Shown here piece by piece: positions 1 through 12,259 of a stretch of DNA of 64,000 nucleotides (position 1 is the stretch's first letter; each line of letters begins with the position of its first letter). The stretch is from Cantharellus purpuraceus (Eukaryota; Basidiomycota; Agaricomycetes; Cantharellales; Hydnaceae), in the NCBI GenBank assembly GCA_025174535.1, contig JALBUN010000015.1, forward strand, positions 618,501 to 682,500, written 5' to 3'. The notes beneath the pieces are model-generated. The model did no database searches, had not been told where the DNA came from, and saw nothing but the letters and a program-made list of their open reading frames with translations. The position numbers and the translations under genes are program-made.

Positions 1-452
1 AGCTTCGTGCCTTTCCATGTCGTCCCACTCAGCACGTTCAGACCTATATGTGTGTACTCCTTTTAGCATTCATAGCACATCCATAAAACGCGCCACCTAC
101 AGCGTGCCAAATTGGGTTCTGTGGCTTCCAACGTCACATAGGCAAATTTTCTGGGCTCTCCTACCTCGCGAGAGGGAGCCTGTCAACGAGGGGGCGCAAG
201 CAGGTAGACAGAGACCGCGCAATACTTACCTACAGCGTTCAACACTCCGAGCCCATCTAAAGACAGCACCTTGCCAAACCCGTGCAGACGTGCATTGAGG
301 TCGCTCGCGGTGATGGCAGGTGTGAGGCCAGAGATATGAAGACGCTTTTTGACCGTACTCATGCCTGTAGTTGGCTGTACTCTAGCAGACGCCGCACTTT
401 TTGGTTCTGCCCTGATGACGTAAGGCCACCTATAGGCACCCCTTCGTCCTGG
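1..452. other. 5' flank of the Nug1-like gene, no gene recognised
   Basis: Open frames exist on the + strand but none resembles a known protein. The Lys/Arg-rich N-terminal domain expected for Nug1/GNL3 proteins was looked for here and not found. If an upstream exon exists it lies outside the window, which would need an intron of more than 400 nt, unlike the short introns elsewhere here. Confidence 0.5.
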
Positions 453-2280
453 ATGGCTGGTGCAAATTCCTTTGCCTCACTGGCAGCGTCTCTCTCCGAC
501 CCTTCACACCCTTCCAGTTCTTCCCAAGCCGCAGAACAGTGGTTAGATCCAGCAACTCAAGCAAAACGACAATATATCCGTACGCTGCACCGTGTCATTG
601 ATCAGTCCGACGTGGTCATTCTCGTACTGGACGCCAGGGATCCAGATGGCTGCCGGAGCAAGATTGTAGAGGAAGAAGTGAAACGCCGAGAGGGTGAGGG
701 GAAAAAGCTGATTTTTGTGTTGAACAAGACAGGTGCGGTACCTAGTTTCTGAGGACGGCTTTACAAGCGTTGATGTTTCCAGTCGTTGTCGGTGTGTTGT
801 TGGCTTATAGACCTCGTGCCGCAAGACAATGCCGCAGCTTGGTTACGCTACCTCCGGCATACAGCGCCAGCCATACCCTTCCGGTCCTCCACCCAGCAAC
901 AATCTAAAAATCTCAGCTCGCGATCGTCTCCCGAGCTGCTTCATCTAATCAAGTCGTGCAAGAACGGGGGCCCGGCTAGCAAGATCACCGTCGGCGTAGT
1001 TGGCTATCCCAACGTGGGCAAATCGAGTTTAATCAACTCGCTAAAGCGGTCAAAGGTGTGTTTTCGGTTTGAGGGGCCTGGTCCCGATGTGTGTTTACTG
1101 ACACCAATGTCACGCAGGTGTGTGCGGTCGCCGCGGAGGCGGGGTGTACGCGTGATCTCCAAAGCGTTCAAATAGACCGTGGGATCCGTATCATCGACTC
1201 GCCAGGCGTTGTATTTGACGACGAGGACCCATCAAGCGCGCAGGTTCGTTCCGGTGTGCTACTGAGAAACGTGCTCAAGGTGGAAGATGTGGAAGATCCG
1301 CTGGCGGTGGGTACGTGCTTCCCCAGCTCACATGGACGACAATAAATGACCTCCCATAGTCGAAGAAATTACTGCTAGAACGAACAACAAGACTCTACAG
1401 CGAATATACAAGCTACCCGACTGGACCACTCTGCCAGAGTTTTTAACAATGCTCGCGCTTTCTACCGGCCGTCTTCTCAAGGTCAGTTTGGGCATGTCAA
1501 GATGCTTTTTTAGTCACTCCTGACGAGCGCTTAGGGTGGCACTCCCGACTTGTTGTCTACAGCCCGTGTCGTTATCCGAGACTGGAATGCCAATAAAATA
1601 CCGTACTTCTCGGTTCCCCCCGTCGTCCACCCCTCTAGTCTGCCGTCGAATGCTCCTGGTGCCGAGAACGTAGGCGAGGCGACGATCGTACAGGGGGGTT
1701 TCTCGGCTGCCTTCAGCCTTGGTGATCTATATGGGGAACCGATGCAGCAGGACGATCATGGACAGAACGTACATGGCCGTCCCATGGACGAAGATGGACG
1801 GCACGTCTTACTTCCTTTGCGCTTTTCACGTTCGTCCAGACTAATTTATCTCCTGTCATACCTATGGACTCCAACATGCGTACCGGAAACACGCCCAACA
1901 GACGTTCCTCATCCTCAACGCCTGACCTCGACCTCGAACCCACCACGGCAGTTACCACAGTCCCGTCCTCGACGCCTGGCAAGCGGGCCCTGACCCCATC
2001 CGACACTGGAACGCACCGTCACACGTCTTCCCGCGGGCCACCGGTGGTGAAACGCCTCAAACCGACGTACGACACTGTCCTAGACTCGCACGTCACGCAG
2101 ACCTTGGGCGCGACCAATCCTCTGGGGCGCAAAGCTGTAAAGCAAAAGTCGAAGAAAGATAAAAAAGCTGCAAGGCGGGCGGCGGCGACGCGGACTCGGG
2201 GAGAGGAGATGCTGGTGGATAACCATGCACACGTTCGAGAGCTAGCCGCGTTTACATTCAATGTTCCCGATCAGACGTGA
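453..2280 (+). CDS. NUG1: Nucleolar/nuclear GTP-binding protein, Nug1/GNL3-like, apparently lacking its N-terminal basic domain
   Basis: This is a circularly permuted GTPase of the YlqF/YawG class, which acts in 60S ribosomal subunit assembly and export in the nucleolus. The G motifs appear in permuted order: DARDPDG, then NKTDLVP (G4, completed across an intron at about 733-810), then GYPNVGKSS (G1, about 1000-1030), then DSPGVVFD (G3). Exons read 453-732, 811-1055, 1118-1310, 1360-1481 and 1534 to about 1770-1800, with a last exon ending at the stop at 2280. The border of the last intron is unclear. The C-terminus is Lys/Arg-rich (KQKSKKDKKAARRAAATR), as in nucleolar proteins. The usual basic N-terminus and the DPGIPN-type segment are missing from the 452 bases upstream. 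The ATG at 453 is therefore provisional: the gene may be N-terminally truncated, or have an upstream exon outside the window. It converges on SAC3. Confidence 0.85.
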
Positions 2281-2636
2281 TACGACGTTCAAAACACTTT
2301 TACATTTTTGCATCATAAAGCACGGATTAAAAACAGGTACTTGAGGTCGGTGTCTAACTATTGGTGTCATGCAGTACAACAGCAACTACGTGCTATTTTG
2401 GAACTTCAACACATGGTGCCAAAAATGGTTTCAAACCGTGATAGGAAGTATATAGATACATGCGGGTGAGAGATGAAAGGAGATAGATAAGTAACAAGTA
2501 AACTGATCAGATAGCAACAGATTCGGGGATAGATATTGCAAGAGAAGTGAAATAACACTGATACTAGTACACCCTTGCCCATCTCCCGTTTATGTCATGA
2601 GTGCTCAATGGCGCATTAGGCGCAGGATCTTCCTCC
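2281..2636. other. Convergent intergenic region between NUG1 and SAC3
   Basis: A stretch of about 350 bases, AT-richer than the flanking genes, expected to hold the 3' UTRs of two convergent genes. No RNA gene or repeat is evident. Confidence 0.5.
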
Positions 2637-5600
2637 TCATGATATGTCACTCCACTGGCGGGGGGTCAGGCTCGCCGCTCCACGCACGCGTGGTGAAGAC
2701 GACGACAACGCCAATAATCCGTTCGGGCCGTTGCCATTCATAGGAGGAGAAAAACGGAGCGAATCCAGACCTCTCGTTTTTGATGACTTTGTGGAAGCCA
2801 TAGGTAGAGAATGGTGTGATGGTATCATAGGTAATCTCTGGTTAGCCGATCTTGCGGGTAAGAGTCTCAAGTCATCGCGTGGAATGAGAGAGAGGTCTAC
2901 ATCCGTTTTCGAACGAAATAGTGCTCCTCCCAACTTCCCACTGTTCGATAAAGGACTTCCTCGATAATGAGGTTCTAAGCTGTCCACGCTGCGTCTCGGC
3001 GACCAGGTGTCAAGCACCTCAATGGGGGTTGGCGTTTGGCTGTGATAATACGAGGGCGATAAGTCGGAGCACTCTGAGAGTACAGCGCAGAACGAACCTC
3101 TGTTCCGCATTCTGTCGCATAGCCCGAAGGTCTTCCACAGACTGTCGCGCCTTGGCAATTGTGGCCCGCAAGCGAGATAACGTGTCTGGATTTGACTTGG
3201 GGTGATTTGGGACAAATGAAGGTGATACACCATTGGTTGTAGTAAGCACATCGTGTCGGCGTCTTTTCGGCTCAGGATCCTCAAGAGACCTATGCATGAA
3301 TGTAAGAGAGATATTACTTAAAGTAGCGACCTGGCTTACCTAGCAGAAGTTGGACTGTCAGATTGCCCACAAACATAATTCCTCTTTGTGGGCGACACCT
3401 GTAGTTGCACGCCCCGTCCTGGTCGAATAGAGGCCGTGCGAAGGGCTTTAGCGAATGACGCGACCTTCGACGGCATAGTATTGATCTCAATAAAGAAAGT
3501 AGCGTCTGGCGAAACGGATGCACGAAGTTGCCGCTGCATCAGGTATGCTAGACGTTCCGGTATGGCCTTGACATGAAAATCTGGTCCGTATGTATGTCAA
3601 TATTCTGGATGGAAGACGGGCAGGTTGCTGTACCTCGACCACCAGATAGGTCCATGCTCAACTCTGTTCTCAGCAACACAGCGTCCGAATTTGTCGCAAG
3701 CCACCCTGTGCCAAGGTATTCTATAAAGGTTTCATATGCCGTTCTGAACCGAATGAGTTAGCGATGGAGTGTGGCAATGAATGAATATTTCTCACTGTTG
3801 ATTAATAATAGAAGACCCTTGAAATACAGGCAGCTGCTGTGTAGCCGCGTTCACTTCACAGGGTTGTACAGTTTCATTTACAATGCAGTTGATGTGACCA
3901 AGCATAACGGTCATAACCGTCCCGTAGAGTAGCCAATCGACTGCGGTCGGATCAAGAAGAAATAGACGTATTATAAGATGTGACACTCACAGTCAGTGGC
4001 CGGGGTTAAATGGCAACAACTAACCCACTCGTTCAAAGTCGCGTCCCATGGTGCGAAGAACATCTGGAAAACGTCTATGAAGAGTTGAGCAATCTTGTAA
4101 TAGGTCCTTGGGATGCAATTCACCATCAATGGAGACCTTCTTGACGAATTTTCCGACAGTATCCAATGGCAGGGATTGAAGTACAGTCGAGAATTGATCG
4201 TCGAAATGTCGACCGTCGCTGACGAACGTAAGTGGCTGCCAAGAATTGATGATGCCTTTGCCTTGGAGCTCGTTAAATTCAGATGATAAAGAAGAGTGCA
4301 AGGCATTAGATGGCTCTGTCCACTGTAACAGTAGAACAAAGGGTGCATTGTGTTGGTCCGTGGGTAGCAAAGACACAAGGCTTCGTATACGCGATATGTC
4401 AACTTGGATCGTCCTGCATCACAGTGAGCTGGTTCGCAACAGAATGACACCCAGAGCTTACGTCTCGTCCGTCGATGGCATCAAGTCAAAGATAATGATT
4501 CCAGGTCCACGACCGCGACCATTAGATCGGCAGTCAGGATTTGGAATTAAAATCCGATCCAATGCGGGATATTCTGTAGAGGTCGTGGAGTCATCGGCAC
4601 CGAGCTTCAGTCGAAGCCATTCTGCAGTACTCGAGCCCTGTGGCGGTGTCGATAACCACACCTCCCAACCACAAGGCAAAGGTGTACCGGAATGGAGGCG
4701 TTTTACGATAGAAGATAAAAAGGTGCCAGGTTCCCAGAGTCTGATACGCATCGTCTCAGCCTATGTGCGAGCAGGTAAATAATCCAACTAGCATCTTGAA
4801 GCGTGACCGACAAACCTCTTGAATGGCGGTAAGTGTCGTCTCATCATCTGCCCGTTTGATGGACTTCCTTGACCGCTTCCACAGACTAGTACTCGAAGAT
4901 GCTTGCGATGTGTCCTCCCATGAAACAAGATCTTCTTCAACATGAGACTCAGCCCTCTGTTTACCCTTGCCCTTATCGGTGGCAGTTCCACTGAGGCCCA
5001 TGTCCCTCACACTACGCTTGAACTGTTCCTTTCGCTCTCGCCTTAGTTCCCGAGCATGCCCACGATCTATGACTCTTTGCTTCCAAAGCGTGAACACCTC
5101 GAGGAGTACTTGGAACCTGAGATGTTGGTCTGCTTGTGCCACCGCCAGTGCCATCGCACGGCGGAGCTGTTGCTGCCGTTCATATAACAGCTCCTCTTGC
5201 GTCGGTCGAGGCGGTGACGGTGATTTCGGGGTCTCGGGTATGCTTGCATCTACGCTCAGAGTCTCTGCTAGCGGTCGGGGTGGAAGGTCTGCTGGGACGG
5301 ATACAGCCGCAGGGACGAGAGGCACTTGTTGGCTCTGAATGGAAGCAATCGGCGCGGCCGGCGGTTGAGCATTCTGCACGGAGAGAGGTGTGAAGACAGA
5401 CTCGGTCCTTCGTAAAGGAAGTGAAAAGACCGGTCGATCTGATTGTACTGGAAAGGAAGCCGTAGATGCGGTCCATGGTGTTATTATGGGGGCCGAAACG
5501 GGAGTAGAAACGGTCGGAACAGACTGGGGACGTGATAGTTCAGGAATTAAACCAGAAGGGATAGATGGCTGAGAGATGGTCGATATCTGGAAAGTTTGTC

Positions 5601-8425
5601 TGCCGGTGTCACTGACACTAGAAGGTTGTGCCGCTAGAGTCTGATGGAAGATACTCAAGGTCGGTGGGGCAAGGGGAATGGGCGGTGGAGCCGTAGGTTG
5701 AGGAAGTGGCATCGCATTAGGTATATCGCGAAAGAAGGGGGGGGACGGCTGGCTGACTCTCACTTCATCTACTTTCGTGGATATCCGAGGTTGTACTTGA
5801 GACCCAACGTCCTCTTGGAATGACCATGTCTGGTATGCCTTGTCGAAGTTGCCATCAACAATGTCGACGTCTGTTAGTTCGGCTCCCTTAGATTCGACAA
5901 GCCTCATCGAGTGACGTTGCGCCATCTGATTGGCATCTGCATTTCTATATATTAGTACAACCAATAATACAAAAGCCTGAATCACCCACGTTCAAACTTG
6001 CTATTCTTATTAAGCTGGACGGCCGAGGTCGTCCCTGAGCCCTCAGCATCCTCTACAACAACCATTCCGAATCGCTGAGCCACCTCTACCGTTTTTTCCT
6101 CATCGTCAATCCCTAACATCTCCATCAAGTCTACTGTCGGCAACGGTCTGTGTCGCGCCGTATACGCCTTCCACAATGCATGAATTGCTCCCTTTCGAAC
6201 GCCTCCGAAGTGATACTCGAGCAAACACCCCATGAGATAACTGGTCCCTTCGTTCTGAACGCGTTTGAAAAACCTAGTGAACGCGTTCAGGCACGCCTCG
6301 GTGTTGCGGAACTTAAGTTTCGCTGCACGATGGCTTGACGAGCGCCGTTCAAGATGCGTGTTGCGTTGAGCGTACGAACGGAACTCCAGTGCGGTTTGGA
6401 GAGCCGGATCCAAGAAAACATGTGGGGCAAGAGCCTGAAGGCGCCGCATGGAGTTGGTGTCCCGAATATGCGCTAGGATATAGTACGAGCGAAATTCAGC
6501 CTCGTTTGGTGACTCGAGCTTCCCTTCGTTGTCGTCGTAAAACTGCATAAGGCTTTGGAGCGCTATGACAAATGATCTAGAGTATTAGCGGTAGGCTCAT
6601 AAAGAAAATTTTAACGGACTCTTCATCATTTGCTCGACTTCCTGCCAATAATCGAATCCACGGACATCATCTCTCTCACAGAACCGGTGAACAGCAAGTA
6701 TGTGGAAACGTGCAATCCGTTCAAAACATTCAACTGCGATCGGACCCTTATCGTGCTGAATGGTAAAGTCCGTGCGAATGGCACGAGTTCTGTCGCGAAT
6801 AAAGGCATATGTTGCCTCGAGCCCGTGCTTATCCAAAAGCTCATAAAACAAATAGTCTAAAGTCATCTTAATACGCGATGGTCATTAGCTGCTGACATAG
6901 AAGCAAACTGATCGTCACGACCCACCTTCAGTACCTCAGGTGGCCTCAGATCACTCTCTAGCGGCTCATCATTGCCAGCCGCCGAACGTCGATATTTCTT
7001 GACCGCTCGTGAGTGGTCGATTCGTTTTGGATTCGTCCCTGGAATCTAAGCACAACATAGGGAATAGCCAGTCAGCAACTGACTCCCCATACAACTTACC
7101 CACCACACCCGACAAGCCCTCTTTGACTATGCCCAGGAATGCATACCTTTTCCCAATCGTCCACATCTTTTTGAAATTCCCGTTCGTGCCTCTCATACTC
7201 GGGACACATGTCCAGACATGTCCCAACAACGGTAATTGCACCAGTCAGGTCTGTCCGGTGCTCCGGATCAGATATCAGCTTGTGCTTGATGGAGTGTGCT
7301 CGCATTGATGGACGCATTGCCTTCAACTACAGGATGGCCGCGTGCTCGTGAGCTCTCGTATGTGAGACAATAGTATGATCTTACTTCCAAGAAACGATTC
7401 CCAGGAAATCGTTGGTCAGTACTGTACTTTCCTTGTTCAATTTCACGCTGAACATTGAGAGGGACACGATACGGCGGTACACCTTCAGGCGGACGTGGTG
7501 ACACATACTCAAACACGGGATGCGACTCCGACGGCTTCCACCGAGGACGTTGTTTGCGTCGAAGTTGTGTGGTTGGAATATGTCCACCTTCACGAGCAGA
7601 AGCTGAGATGCCCGGGATATGACCGTTAACTGGCTGAGTAGTTTTTAATGGCATCGGTGAAGTTGATGTAATGGATGCTTGTTGGAATGGGCTTGGAGAC
7701 GACCCTGCTGAGGCAGACATAGGTCTAGCGAAAGCTGATTGGGGCGTGAACACTGCTGCACTTGCATTCAACGCTGACCCCTTGATAAATGTAACAGGTG
7801 AAACATCACCGGCCCCAGTAGAGCTAGTTGTCGTTCCGAAAGCTGAAGACACACGCGGGCTAGATCCAAACGACGTGGCAGTCTGAGGTTGACCAGAATT
7901 CGATTCTATAATAGCGCCAAACGCGTTTCTCTTGACGGGCGATGATGTGGGCGTTGTCGAGAAAGGAGCTGTGGAAAATGGAGAGTGCTGAAAGGGTCCC
8001 TGCTCTGATGCTAAGAAACGAGTTGTTGACATCCTGTTTTGAACACGTACGGGTTGACCTGAACTGGAACCTCCAGGGGCGAAATAAACGGCCACGTTAT
8101 GTGTCTCTGAGACGTGAGTCTTTGGGAGAGCCTAAGCTGCCGTATAACCTGCGAATGACATTGCAAGACCTTCACGTACAAGATCGTTCGCGCTGGTCGT
8201 GCTACCTCTGAAAGATGCTGATGATTGCGGCACCGTTTTCCGGACATCGCTTTGCGACGACACGTCTTCGCGCCTCCAGCTCTTGTTTCGATGCTTGACA
8301 ATGCCCTCTCCTTCACGTGCGCTATTGGGGATCTTCCTCGTCACTCTCTTCGTTCGCCTGTCTGGCCCTGAGCCTCTCCCCTTTTGTTGTCCAAAATTCC
8401 GACCACCATCCCCCCCGGGATTCAT
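2637..8425 (-). CDS. SAC3: SAC3/GANP-family mRNA export factor (TREX-2 scaffold)
   Basis: SAC3 is the scaffold of TREX-2, which links transcription to mRNA export at the nuclear pore. The ATG at 8425 opens a Gly/Gln- and basic-rich segment, then an FG/Ser-rich region. The SAC3 signature GTCLDMCPEYERHERE lies near 7240-7190, followed by AVKKYRRSAAGNDEPLESD. The alpha-helical SAC3/PCI region follows (TLDYLFYELLDKHGLEATYA, then LQSLMQFYDDNEG and SPNEAEFRSYYILAHIRD, about 6866-5990). Later comes a Pro/Ser-rich middle with a basic helix, and a long C-terminal part. Exons traced on the minus strand are 8425-8149, 8106-7385, 7326-7147, 7045-6926, 6866-6620, 6562-5990, 5936-4816, 4760-4462 and 4413-4029, then several smaller ones to about 3000. 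The 3' end is uncertain: one splice choice stops near 2978, the other at 2637. Part of this gene is duplicated as a fossil at 54.5-55.4 kb. Confidence 0.93.
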
Positions 8426-8553
8426 ATCGTGACCAAACTTTGTTGCCGCAAGATCTCCAACACAGTGTTTCGAGCAAGGAGTGGCGGCAAGAACTAGTTG
8501 TACAAGCAAGAACAAACAAGCTTGATCACGTAACGTCTCTCCCTCCTCTAACC

Positions 8554-8905
8554 ATGTCAGACGACCCTTGTGGCGCACTATGCGGGATGATATTGCCGAT
8601 GTGCACAGTTGTTTGCATTGAAATCTGTGCTGCTTGCACCACAGATTTCACGACCTATAGTACGTTTACTATAATTGTCAAGGTTGGTAATGACCTCGTT
8701 TATTAATTCTTCAGGGCACACTAGCTTGGAGAGACAAGGGACTAAGTCGTGGTGGTGCTTCGGTCGTGGCAAAGACATACAGGAAGAATCCGAGGATAGA
8801 GAGGATTTGCCACCCGAACGTTCCGAACGACAACCCCTTCTCAAGGGTTCGCAACCCAAGGCAAAGCCAGCCATGGCAGCGTCAACAGCAGCACCCATAG
8901 ACTGA
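8554..8905 (+). CDS. Small Cys-rich protein with charged tail, function unknown
   Basis: Two exons (8554-8659 and 8715-8905) joined by a 55-nt intron with GTACGT donor and TCAG acceptor give a protein of about 98 residues. The first 35 residues are hydrophobic and rich in cysteine (CGALCGMILPMCTVVCIEIC), suggesting a membrane-associated or palmitoylated segment. The rest is polar, with an acidic/basic mix (EESEDREDLPPERSERQ). Similar short Cys-rich proteins occur in many Agaricomycetes, but I know of no defined function. It is divergent from SAC3, with 128 bp between start codons. The open frame and clean splice signals support a real gene. Confidence 0.6.
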
Positions 8906-10389
8906 TGATCACTTGCACCAATGGAAAAACCACATTAATTGTATTAATCAAGTTCTTCAGGAGTCAGTTGCCCACCACCACCGTCTATGTTGCAACTATC
9001 TAATGATCCAAGTTTGTTGTCCCAGTGATCCACTTGCATGGAGCTTCGTCATGTGTCAGGGCCTTATCAAAGATCATTGAATTACTTATACCGAGACTCA
9101 TTCCGGTTTCATTGGCCTGTTATGCTACCCGGTGCCTTCATGGTAATTGAGACGGCAGGGGAAGACGCATGTCGCGGTCCTAATTAATTCGGATTCTGGT
9201 GATTTGCGGTCTGCGTATGGTTGCATCAACTATCAGCCTCATGTTGATCTTACTGGTTTGCTTATGGTGTGTACCCTTACTTTCTGGCTGCGTGATTATA
9301 TTTCAATTTACTACCATATATATATATCGAGACTTATAAGCTAGGTGGCTGTATTGACATGCCACTGTAGAATTTATATATCAACCATTTTGTTGTATGG
9401 CCAACCTCCACATCCGAATGCTGTCAAAAGATATTACCTTAGAGCTTAACTCAATGAGTTGTTGGCGTTTGCTCAATGTATGACACAAGGTTGAGCTGAT
9501 ATATCAACCTTACTATTGCGGCAACCAGACACTGACTCAAACACTAGGTTAGTCTTGCATGCATGTTAAGTCAATACTTTAAATACAGTCAGTCTAATAC
9601 CTATGTAATGTCTACATTGCAGACTAACTTCTCATGAGAACATTTGAGTGCACTGTTAGCTTAGGAAAACACACCCGATGATGGTGTAGTACCCCTTGCC
9701 TCTAAGTACCTACTGCACCACTATCCCTTGTGGCTGGATGTAAGGAAGGCACCGCCATAATACTTTTTGACCACCTGTAAGCTACTGTACTCTTTTGGCT
9801 GAGTGCGCACGTCCGATAAGCCGTAGCAAGCAACCATCTCGGCACGGGCTCAGTCTTATAATATCGGTAGTCCACTGTCCTGGAACCCGGTCCATGACAA
9901 AGTGAATACAACAACATCGCCAGTCCCGTGGGTCTCCATACCTCGATTGCATCCGAGATATCGCCGCAGGAACAATGCAATTATGTAACTATACAGTATT
10001 TTCTGCGAACAATGGGGGGGTGGGGGGAAGGGGGGGAAGGTATCGAAATTACATAGAAACGCATTGTTGCTGCCTTAATCGCTGGGTTATCGGTGATTGT
10101 TATTGTCTACATATCGATTCTTCATGTTAGTACCAGCAGACCCTGCAGGAGTCTCTGCGGGGTGATAAATGCGAGATGGGGTTCCATGGTCATCGTTCCC
10201 TCTTCTCTTTGCTTGTGTTCTTCAGCAGACAAGACAGGTTCTTGAATCCAGCCTTGTGCTCTATTGGTACGAATGTTACTCCTCCAGCGACCTCACCCAC
10301 TCATTCATACCCCTTGTCGCAGCGCCTGTGCCCCTCTCTTTCTAACTGTTTATTTTCAATTCAAGCAGCTCTATTTCCATCACGAGAGA
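8906..10389. other. Gene-poor AT-rich spacer
   Basis: Only short unrelated open frames are present. It contains TA-rich runs (around 9315-9330) and a strong G-run cluster listed separately. The last 200-300 bases should hold the promoter of the secreted-protein gene at 10390. Confidence 0.5.
10014..10040 (+). repeat. G-run cluster, potential G-quadruplex
   Basis: Runs of 7, 6 and 7 guanines separated by one or two bases, followed by AAGG. Intramolecular G4 formation is plausible because the long runs can be subdivided. It lies about 350 bp upstream of the secreted-protein start codon. Confidence 0.7.
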
Positions 10390-12259
10390 ATGTTTTCCAG
10401 TAAAGGCCTCGTGTTTGCCGTAGTTTCCTCTGTTCTTTCAAGTGTTGCAACGCTGCCAGTGAAGCGTGAAGTGCCTCAAGGTGTGTATGTGTCCCATCTG
10501 ACTCGACTCAGTCCTTGATGCTTTGTCGAGATAGAGCACTCTCATCAAAAATTTCTTGTCACAGTTCAAGCTTCACTTGAAAAAAACAATCCTGATAAGA
10601 TCATCGATCCTGTTTTTGGTCTCTTAGGAAATACTGCTGCCGTTGGTGGCCAAGGGAAAATCACAGTGCGCTGCACCTTACCCGTCAACAAAATTCTCTT
10701 ATTCTCAGTGCATTGACATAGGACGCCGACTGCTTGCAGCAAGCCACCGCTGATCAGGCATTCACAAACGCCAAGGCGGAAGGAGATCTTTCAGGGATGA
10801 GTGCCGCACTAATCTACCGAGCCCTCGAGCGCAACACCGCAAAAGTAGGCTTGGCATCCGCGTTGTGCACTTCGCTCAAGGCGGTCAACCCCGAGATCGC
10901 GGCGATCCAGCAGCATCAAGATCCAGCTTCTCTAAATGCCGCTGCGACGAATAAGGCGGTCACTCTCGCTTTGGCACGACAACTTGCGAGCATTGGCGGA
11001 AACCCGCAGGATGCTCTTAAATCTGGGACTTTTGCTCCAGGTAATGTCGATGATAATACGGGCAGAGGAAATACATGCGATGATGCTAAGTGGGCGCTCG
11101 GTCGAGCAAGTTGCATCAAGACAATTTTTAATGCCCACTGTCTATAGTGATATCGCTGGCTGCATATTCACCCAAAATCTCCTGATAAATGACGTGTCTG
11201 CTCAGGAGATCGATGCAGTAAGTAGAACCCCATCGGCGCACCCGACACAGGCGTTGAAAATTCGATGTCTTAGGCCGTTGTGGATGTGGGCGCAGGTGCC
11301 GCCCCAGGTGGGGCAACCTCATCCTCCATTTCCACGAGTAGCGGGGCTGTCGATTCTGTCACCGCAACACCTACAGTGTCGAGTGTGTCAGCCGCCGCCA
11401 CGAGCAGTGCTGGAGCAGTCAGTGGGAATCTGCAGACCTTCACGGGGACATGTTAGTGTTTGGTTGACTACCTATACGAGGACGAAGTTGTTGACTTCAC
11501 TGTACATCACCAGTGGGTGGCCCTGCTCCGGCGGTGAAAGCAGGCGGTCGTGGCTTTGTGGTGCAGGGTTCAAACGACTTTGTTAACATTGGTGCTGCGG
11601 TCCAACGCTCTTGTGATATACAACACAATACCTGCGCTGACGCTGTAAGTTTTCATTCGTACTCCGATACTACAATGGCGTGAAAGAGTGACATTAGGGC
11701 TTCCTTTTTATAGGCCAACTCGGGCGCAGGGTTTAGGGTGGGTCAGTGTGACCAGCAGAACACGGCGTGTGTTGCTACTGGAAAGGCGTCGTCGAGTGTA
11801 GAGGCTTCCAGGTCAACTATCGATGCCTCCACGAGTGCTAAAAGTGTAATGTTGACCGCTACGGCTACCGCACCCTCTGCTTCTATAGGCAGCACCAGTG
11901 GCAATCTGCAGACCTTTAGAGGCACTCGTTAGTTTCTCCATCGTCAGCCTAATGGCGTATTCACCTTTCTTATTGAATTATAGTGGGAGGCCCTCCTCCA
12001 GAGGTTAAAGTAGGCGGTCGCGGATTTATTGTGCAGGGATCCAGTGATTTCTTGAACCTTAGCGCTGCCCTTCAGCGCTCTTGTGATATTCAGCACAATA
12101 CATGCGCTGACGCTGTAAGTGACCTTCTCTATGTTTCTTTCTAGGGAGCTTCTTAGGATTTACTGATGTATAATTATTTAGGCCAATTCTGGCGCAGGGT
12201 TCAGTGTTGGTCAATGTGACCAACAGAATACAGGCTGTGTTGCAGCGGGAAAAGCATGA
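10390..12259 (+). CDS. Secreted protein with helical N-domain and two duplicated Cys modules
   Basis: The ATG at 10390 starts a signal peptide (MFSSKGLVFAVVSSVLSSVA) followed by a Lys-Arg site, so the product is probably secreted or wall-bound. The N-terminal domain is Ala-rich and helical with two Cys residues. It is followed by GCIFTQNLLINDVSAQEID, a Ser/Thr-rich linker, module 1 (FVVQGSNDFVNIGAAVQRSC to ADAANSGAGFRVGQCDQQN), a second Ser/Thr linker and module 2 (FIVQGSSDFLNLSAALQRSC to CDQQNTGCVA). Each module is made of two exons with an intron after CADA, and each is preceded by a phase-1 intron. The whole linker-plus-module block, introns included, is therefore a tandem duplication. I recognise the pattern from uncharacterised Agaricomycete wall or secreted proteins and assign no function. 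The final stop is TGA at 12257-12259. Confidence 0.8.

Noticed and set aside
7009..7308. Plus-strand ORF opposite SAC3 exon 3/4, with a look-alike at 55.3 kb
   Set aside because: It is the antisense shadow of SAC3. The look-alike is the antisense of the SAC3 fossil and not an independent gene family.
8132..8578. Starting SAC3 at the ATG at 8578
   Set aside because: This would add 51 residues with hydrophobic sequence and overlap the start of the divergent Cys-rich gene. The ATG at 8425 gives a more typical basic, Gly-rich start.
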